Assembly: GCF_017308015.1 (NCBI RefSeq)
Contig: NZ_JAFKFW010000011.1
Location: forward strand, 58,816 to 122,815
Source: Allobosea sp.
GTDB lineage: Bacteria; Pseudomonadota; Alphaproteobacteria; Rhizobiales; Beijerinckiaceae
Length of the DNA: 64,000 nt
Reading direction: 5' to 3'
Made by a program: the position numbers and the translations under genes. Below are positions 57,663-64,000 of the stretch, piece after piece; the first letter of the stretch is position 1; every line of letters begins with the position of its first letter. Below the pieces are notes generated by a model, which saw only the letters and a program-made list of their open reading frames with translations, was not told the DNA's origin and ran no database searches.

Positions 57663-58754
57663 TCAGGCGATGCCGAGCAGGCGGATCAGGCCGAGGCTGA
57701 CGGCCGTCAGGGCGATCAGGGACAGGGTCACGGCGGCGGTGACCCGCCCGCCGGCGCGGGCGACGACGCGGACATCCACCCCCAGCCCCAGCGCCGCCAT
57801 CGAGATGATGGTGAGCACGGTCGCGGTCTTGGCGATGGGGGCAAGCGCGACCTCCGGGATGAGGCCGTGGCTGCGCACTGCTGCCATGCCCAGGAAGGCG
57901 ATGATGAACCAGGGCACGAGCTTGTTGACTGCAATGCGACGCGACGCCGGCTTGGCGCCGCCCGTGCCGCCTTCCTGTTCCTCCCGCAAACGGTGTCCCA
58001 GGATGGAGAGCGCGAGCACGACGGGGCCGAGCATGAGGACGCGGACGAGCTTGACGAGCGTGCCGATCTGGACGCTCGCCGCCGCGACAGGGGCCGTCGC
58101 GGCGAGGACCTGCGGCACGGCATAGACCGTAAGCCCCGCGAGAACGCCGTACTGGATCTCGCTCAGGCGCAGGAGCGGCACGAGAAGCGGCAGCCCGAGC
58201 ACGACCAGCACGCCCAGCACCGCCGTGAAGGCGATCGAAGCGGCCACGTCCTTGCCGTCTGCGCCGATCACCGGCGCCACGGCGGCGATGGCGGAGTTGC
58301 CGCAGATCGAATTGCCGCAGGCGACGAGGACCGCCATGCGCTTCGGCAAGCCGAGCGCCCGGCCCAGAAGGAAGCTGATGACGAGCGCCATCGCGACCAC
58401 CACCGCAATTCCGGCGAGCAGGGCCGGCCCGGCGGCGACGATCATCGCTACGTTCAGGGATGCGCCGAGCAGCACGATGGCGATTTCCAGCACCATCTTC
58501 GCGGAGAAGGCGATGCCCGGGCGCCAGAGATCGGAGGGCGTCCAGACAGTGCGGATGGCAGTGCCGATCAGGATCGCCAGCACCAGCGCCTCGAGCCAGG
58601 CGCGGCCGGTGGCCAGGGCTTCGAGATGCTCGAGGGCGAAGGCCAGCCCGCTGATCGCGGCACAGAGAACCAATCCGGGCAGAATTCGAACCATTCCCCG
58701 GAAGGCGGAACGGAACGGCGCGGGCAGGGGGGCGGTGGTGGGCATGTCGGCCAT
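57663..58754 (-). CDS. YeiH-family putative sulfate exporter/membrane protein
   Basis: A 363-residue membrane protein with about ten hydrophobic segments. KMVLEIAIVLLGASLNVAMI, LVACGNSICGNSAIAAVAPV and KLVPWFIIAFLGMAAVRS are hallmarks of the YeiH (UPF0324) family. The family is annotated as putative sulfate exporters, but the substrate is not firmly established. It is flanked by terminators, so it is probably monocistronic. Confidence 0.9.
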   Translation of the reverse strand: MADMPTTAPLPAPFRSAFRGMVRILPGLVLCAAISGLAFALEHLEALATGRAWLEALVLAILIGTAIRTVWTPSDLWRPGIAFSAKMVLEIAIVLLGASLNVAMIVAAGPALLAGIAVVVAMALVISFLLGRALGLPKRMAVLVACGNSICGNSAIAAVAPVIGADGKDVAASIAFTAVLGVLVVLGLPLLVPLLRLSEIQYGVLAGLTVYAVPQVLAATAPVAAASVQIGTLVKLVRVLMLGPVVLALSILGHRLREEQEGGTGGAKPASRRIAVNKLVPWFIIAFLGMAAVRSHGLIPEVALAPIAKTATVLTIISMAALGLGVDVRVVARAGGRVTAAVTLSLIALTAVSLGLIRLLGIA

Positions 58755-58901
58755 GGCAGAACCTTCTTCTCCCCTGTCCTAGTCGGAGAAGAATCATGCT
58801 GTCTATCGCATTGTTCCGATCGCTCTGTTCTATCAGGCCGAATGATTCATGGCCCTTCTCGGCTTGCCGGGAGTGTCGCGTTTCCGATCAGGGGGCGTCG
58901 A

Positions 58902-58930
58902 AACAAAAAACCCGCGGCTTGCGCCGCGGG
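58902..58930 (-). terminator. Rho-independent terminator of the oligopeptide ABC operon
   Basis: On the minus strand an 8-bp stem CCCGCGGC-GCAA-GCCGCGGG (58930-58911) is followed by TTTTTTG. It lies 26 bases beyond the stop of the ATPase gene. Confidence 0.92.
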
Positions 58931-58955
58931 CTGGTTGTTCCAGGCTCCGGAAGAC

Positions 58956-60806
<1,851 letters not shown>

Positions 60807-60824
60807 GTCAGGCCCTTCGCTGGA

Positions 60825-61766
60825 TTAGATGACACGACGCGGGTCGAGCGCATCGCGCAGGCCGTCGCCGATGAAGTTGATCGAGAGCACGGTAAGGAAA
60901 ATTGCGGCGCCTGGGAACAGGGCCCAGTGCGGTGCGGTGTCGAGCTGGTCCTTGGCGTCGAACAGCAGGCGCCCCCAGGTCGGGATGTCCGGCGGGAAGC
61001 CGAGCCCGAGGAAGGAGAGCGTCGATTCGGCGATGATCGCCGAGGACACCTCGATCGTCGAGGCGACGATGACGGGCCCCAGCGCGTTCGGCAGGATATG
61101 CCGCATCATCTGGCGGAACTTGGTCGCGCCCTGGGCGCGGGCCGCCTCGACGAATTCCTTTTCGCGCAGCGACAGGAACTGCGCGCGCACCAGCCGCGCG
61201 ACCGGCATCCAGCGCAGGCCGCCGATGACGATGACGATCAGCACGAAGACGCCGCCCTCGACGCCGAACACGGCTTTGAGCTGCTCGCGGAACAGATAGA
61301 TGATCAGCAGCAGCAGCGGGAGCTGCGGGAGCGACAGGAACAGGTCCGTCACCCACATCAGGATCGGATCGGCGTATTTGCGCGACATGCCCGCAAGCGC
61401 GCCGATCAGGACGCCGACGATCGTCGCCACCACCATCGCGGCGAGGCCGACGGCGAGCGAGATGCGCCCGCCATACATCATCCGCGCCAGGATATCCTGG
61501 CCGAGATCGTCGGTGCCGAGCGGATGAGCCCAGGATGGCCCCTGGAGCTGCGCCGAGAAGTCGATTTCGTTGATCGCCACGGGCCAGAGCCAGGGGCCGA
61601 TGATGACCCCGAGGATGAGCAGGCCGAGCACGACCGTGCTCGCCATGGCCAGGCGGTGGCGACGGAAGCGCCGCCAGGTTTCGCGCGCCGGCGAGACCGC
61701 CGCTTTGGCCACGACGGCGCCTCCGGCCGGATTAGCCGAAGGAGATGCGAGGGTCGAGCCAGCCAT
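60825..61766 (-). CDS. Oligopeptide ABC transporter permease (DppC/OppC type)
   Basis: A 313-residue membrane protein with about six transmembrane segments and the binding-protein-dependent EAA region (FVEAARAQGATKFRQMMRHI). HPLGTDDLGQDILARMMYGG near the first periplasmic loop is typical of DppC. The ATG at 61766 lies within the end of the DppB-type gene (35-base overlap); a GTG at 61712 would remove it. Confidence 0.93.
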   Translation of the reverse strand: MAGSTLASPSANPAGGAVVAKAAVSPARETWRRFRRHRLAMASTVVLGLLILGVIIGPWLWPVAINEIDFSAQLQGPSWAHPLGTDDLGQDILARMMYGGRISLAVGLAAMVVATIVGVLIGALAGMSRKYADPILMWVTDLFLSLPQLPLLLLIIYLFREQLKAVFGVEGGVFVLIVIVIGGLRWMPVARLVRAQFLSLREKEFVEAARAQGATKFRQMMRHILPNALGPVIVASTIEVSSAIIAESTLSFLGLGFPPDIPTWGRLLFDAKDQLDTAPHWALFPGAAIFLTVLSINFIGDGLRDALDPRRVI

Positions 61767-62691
61767 AAAGAAGGTCCGCGATGAGATTGAAAAGAACGAC
61801 CAGGCAGGAGAACACGAACGTCACGGCCATGATCACCGGGGTGTCGTTGGCGAGGATCGCGTCGATCAGCAGCGATCCGATACCCGGAATACGGAAGATC
61901 TGCTCGGTGACGATGGCGCCTCCGAACACGGCCGGCATCTGCAGCGCGACCAGCGTCACGACCGGAATCAGCGCATTGCGCGTGATGTGCCGGAGCGTGA
62001 CCTTGCGCTCGCTGAGGCCCTTGGCGCGCGCCGTGGTGACGTAGTCGAGCCGGATGACGTCGAGCACGGCCGAGCGGACATACCGCGTGTAGGAGGCCGC
62101 CTGGAACAGGCCGAGCACCATGATCGGCATGATCGCCTGGCGGAACATCTCCCAGTACCAGCGCCAGCCCGTCGCTGCGATGTCGGAGCGATAGACGAAG
62201 GGGAACCAGTCGAGCGTGACCGAGAAGATCAGGATGAAGAGCAGGCCGGTGAAGAAGGTCGGCAGCGAGAAGCCGACGAAGGCGAGCGTGTTGGCGATCT
62301 GGTCGAAGACCGAATAGGGCCGCGTCGCCGCGAAGATGCCGACAGGCAGCGCGACGCACAGCGCCAGGATCTGCGAGGAGCCGACGACGAAGAGGGTGGT
62401 CGGGACCCGCTGCAGGATCAGGTCGTCGACATTGATGCGGCTGGCGAAGGAGAAGCCCCAGTCGCCCTGAGCCATGTTCGACAGCCAGCGCAGGTAGCGC
62501 ACCATGATGGGGTCGTTGAGGCCGAAGCTGGCGCGCAGTGCCTCGCGTACCTCGGGCGGAACGTTCGGATTCGTCGCCATTTCCGAAAACGGATCGCCCG
62601 GTGCGAGCGCCAGGATCGTGAACAGGATGACGCTGATGCCGAGCAAACTTGGAATGGCGATCAACAGCCGCCGGATGAGATATGTCGCCAT
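61732..62691 (-). CDS. Oligopeptide ABC transporter permease (DppB/OppB type)
   Basis: A 319-residue permease with the typical start MATYLIRRLLIAIPSLLGIS and FTILALAPGDPF, and an EAA loop (DYVTTARAKGLSERKVTLRH). About six transmembrane segments. It follows the substrate-binding protein gene after a 140-base spacer containing a strong hairpin. Confidence 0.94.
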   Translation of the reverse strand: MATYLIRRLLIAIPSLLGISVILFTILALAPGDPFSEMATNPNVPPEVREALRASFGLNDPIMVRYLRWLSNMAQGDWGFSFASRINVDDLILQRVPTTLFVVGSSQILALCVALPVGIFAATRPYSVFDQIANTLAFVGFSLPTFFTGLLFILIFSVTLDWFPFVYRSDIAATGWRWYWEMFRQAIMPIMVLGLFQAASYTRYVRSAVLDVIRLDYVTTARAKGLSERKVTLRHITRNALIPVVTLVALQMPAVFGGAIVTEQIFRIPGIGSLLIDAILANDTPVIMAVTFVFSCLVVLFNLIADLLYGWLDPRISFG

Positions 62692-62791
62692 GAAGTGGTC
62701 TCTGTACGCACGGCAGGGCCGCGGACTGTTTTGATGGCGGTCGGCCCGCCCTGTGGCTGACGAAGCCGCAGGCGCGGGCCGACGCGTTTTC

Positions 62792-62821
62792 TCCCGTCAC
62801 GGCAGGGCCGCCGTGACGGGA
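62792..62821 (-). terminator. Hairpin between binding-protein and permease genes (attenuator or mRNA stabiliser)
   Basis: A perfect 12-bp stem (tcccgtcacggc at 62792-62803, gccgtgacggga at 62810-62821) with a 6-base loop. On the minus strand it is followed by GAGAAAACG, not by a T-run. Such hairpins between the binding protein and permease genes often protect or partly terminate the mRNA so that more binding protein is made. Confidence 0.6.
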
Positions 62822-62831
62822 AAGCGGGCGG

Positions 62832-64000
62832 TTAGCTGCGATACCAGGCCGCGATGTTCCAGCTATCGACGTCCCAGCCGCTGTGGTCATGCGACAGGTT
62901 GTTCAGCGAAGCCGCCACACGGGTGCGCGACAGGATCGGCAGGATGACGTTGGCCTCGCAGAAGATCTCGTTGACCTTGATCAGCAGCGCGGCGCGCTTG
63001 GCCGGATCGAGCTCCTTCTGCGCGGCCTTGTAGGCCTTGTCGGCCTCCGGGTCGGAGTAGCGCGAGACGTTGCGGCCCAGCCACTTGTTCTCCTTGGTCG
63101 CGACCTCCCAGGAGACGAACTGGTTGAGGAAGCGCTCCGGATCGGGCTGCGTCTGCGTCGTCGTGTACATCTCGATGTCGCAGTACAGCTTGGTGTAGGT
63201 GTCGGGGTTGGCAACGTCCGACGAGAAGAACACCGAAGCGGTGACCGACTTCAGTTCCAGGTCGATGCCGGCGCGCTGGCACGCCTGCTTGATGATGGCC
63301 TGGGTCTTCTGGCGGGGGGCGTTGATCGAGGTCTGGTAGACGTATTTGAGCTTCTTGCCGTCCTTCTCGCGAATGCCGTCCGAGCCCTTCTTCCAGCCGG
63401 CGTCGTCGAGGATCTTGTTGGCCTTGTCGATGTTGAACTCGTACTTGAGCTTGGTCGACTTGAACTGCTTGGGTTCGTTGACGAAGCTCGCGGTCGCGGT
63501 GCCGCCGCGGCCATAGATGAACTTCTGGATCGAATCGCGGTCGATCAGCAGGTTGATCGCCTGGCGCACGGCCGGGTCGCTGAGCGTCGGGTGCTTGGTC
63601 TTGACGCTCGAGCGTTCGCCATCGACCTCGGTCCACGGGTCCGTCGTGTTCAGGATGATGAACTCGATATCGCCCGAGGGAACGGCGCTGATCTTGCCGC
63701 GTCCGCCGGTCTCCATGCGCTTGAGGACCTCGTCCTCGACCTGCAGGTTCCAGGCGTAGTCGTATTCGCCGGTCTGCAGGACGGCGCGCGCCGCCGAGAC
63801 CGCGTCACCGCCGCCCTTCACCTCGATCGTGTCGAAATGCGGCTGGATCTTGACGTGGTAATCCTCGTTGCGGGTGCCGGTCAGGATGTCGCCCGGCTTG
63901 AAGTCCGCGAACTTGTAGGGGCCGGTACCGACGGGCTTCAGGTTGGCCGGAGCCTCGCGCGACTTCGCGCCCTTGTACTCGCCGAAATGGTGCTTCGGGA
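62832..64000 (-). CDS. Oligopeptide-type ABC substrate-binding protein (partial, N-terminus outside window)
   Basis: A family 5 extracellular solute-binding protein. The frame stays open to the window edge: reading on the minus strand from 64000 gives GTGPYKFADFKPGDILTG and NEDYHVKIQPHFDTIEVKGG, then DAVSAARAVLQTGEYDYAWN. About 390 C-terminal residues are visible; the signal peptide and the rest lie outside. The C-terminus reads HSGWDVDSWNIAAWYRS. It is the first visible gene of the importer operon. Confidence 0.93.
   Translation of the reverse strand, partial: PKHHFGEYKGAKSREAPANLKPVGTGPYKFADFKPGDILTGTRNEDYHVKIQPHFDTIEVKGGGDAVSAARAVLQTGEYDYAWNLQVEDEVLKRMETGGRGKISAVPSGDIEFIILNTTDPWTEVDGERSSVKTKHPTLSDPAVRQAINLLIDRDSIQKFIYGRGGTATASFVNEPKQFKSTKLKYEFNIDKANKILDDAGWKKGSDGIREKDGKKLKYVYQTSINAPRQKTQAIIKQACQRAGIDLELKSVTASVFFSSDVANPDTYTKLYCDIEMYTTTQTQPDPERFLNQFVSWEVATKENKWLGRNVSRYSDPEADKAYKAAQKELDPAKRAALLIKVNEIFCEANVILPILSRTRVAASLNNLSHDHSGWDVDSWNIAAWYRS

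Overview
The window is GC-rich, about two-thirds G+C by eye, with tightly packed genes, many 1-4 base stop/start overlaps, aerobic-type (cob) B12 genes and a RibH2-type lumazine synthase. These point to an alphaproteobacterium of the Rhizobiales; Bosea or a relative is my best guess from memory of protein style, not a search result. I saw no rRNA, tRNA, insertion sequence, phage gene or CRISPR array.

Layout. (1) 1-3174: the 3' end of a peptidoglycan-binding-like protein gene with a strong terminator, then a divergent LysR regulator and MFS transporter. (2) 3178-21176: aerobic cobalamin genes. A minus-strand run cbtB-cbtA-DUF1636-cobW-cobN-cobG-cobH-cobI-cobJ, then cobL-cobE-cobM-cobB-bluB, lies behind a cobalamin riboswitch (17609-17780). 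cobK sits on the opposite strand inside this run. On the other side of the riboswitch lie cobU-cobO (+) and the head-to-head pair cobD (-)/cobC (+). cobA, cobF, cobQ, cobS/T and cobV are not here. (3) 21259-25746: a 2-hydroxyacid dehydrogenase, a second MFS transporter, a small membrane protein and a GMC oxidoreductase. (4) 25912-53906: a 28-kb surface-polysaccharide locus, all on the minus strand except one glycosyltransferase. (5) 54150-58754: a small Cys-rich secreted protein, glutamine-dependent nadE, ribH2 behind an FMN riboswitch, and a YeiH-type exporter. (6) 58956-64000: an oligopeptide-type ABC importer (fused ATPase, two permeases, binding protein cut by the window edge).

The polysaccharide locus is the most interesting part. 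It has one Wzm-type permease but two Wzt-type ATPases, both with long C-terminal extensions; three related GT4 glycosyltransferases; two AsnB-type amidotransferases; and two methyltransferases. It encodes WbpA, WbpB, WbpE and WbpD homologues plus WbpG/HisH/HisF homologues. Together these suggest a 2-acetamido-3-acetamidino uronic acid; no WbpI epimerase is present. In the middle (35713-42541) is a set resembling the Campylobacter jejuni capsule phosphoramidate pathway: a Cj1417-like glutamine amidotransferase, a Cj1418-like glutamine kinase fused to an N-terminal nucleotidyltransferase-like domain, a Cj1416-like cytidylyltransferase, and a CDP-glycerol-glycerophosphotransferase-like protein. 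I infer a phosphoramidate-decorated polysaccharide, which would be unusual in an alphaproteobacterium.

No gene-free stretch is longer than about 300 bases. The largest (56794-57093) holds the FMN riboswitch; 53907-54149 holds a hairpin, 17780-17948 palindromes and a candidate promoter, 58755-58955 a terminator, and 25747-25911 nothing I can name.
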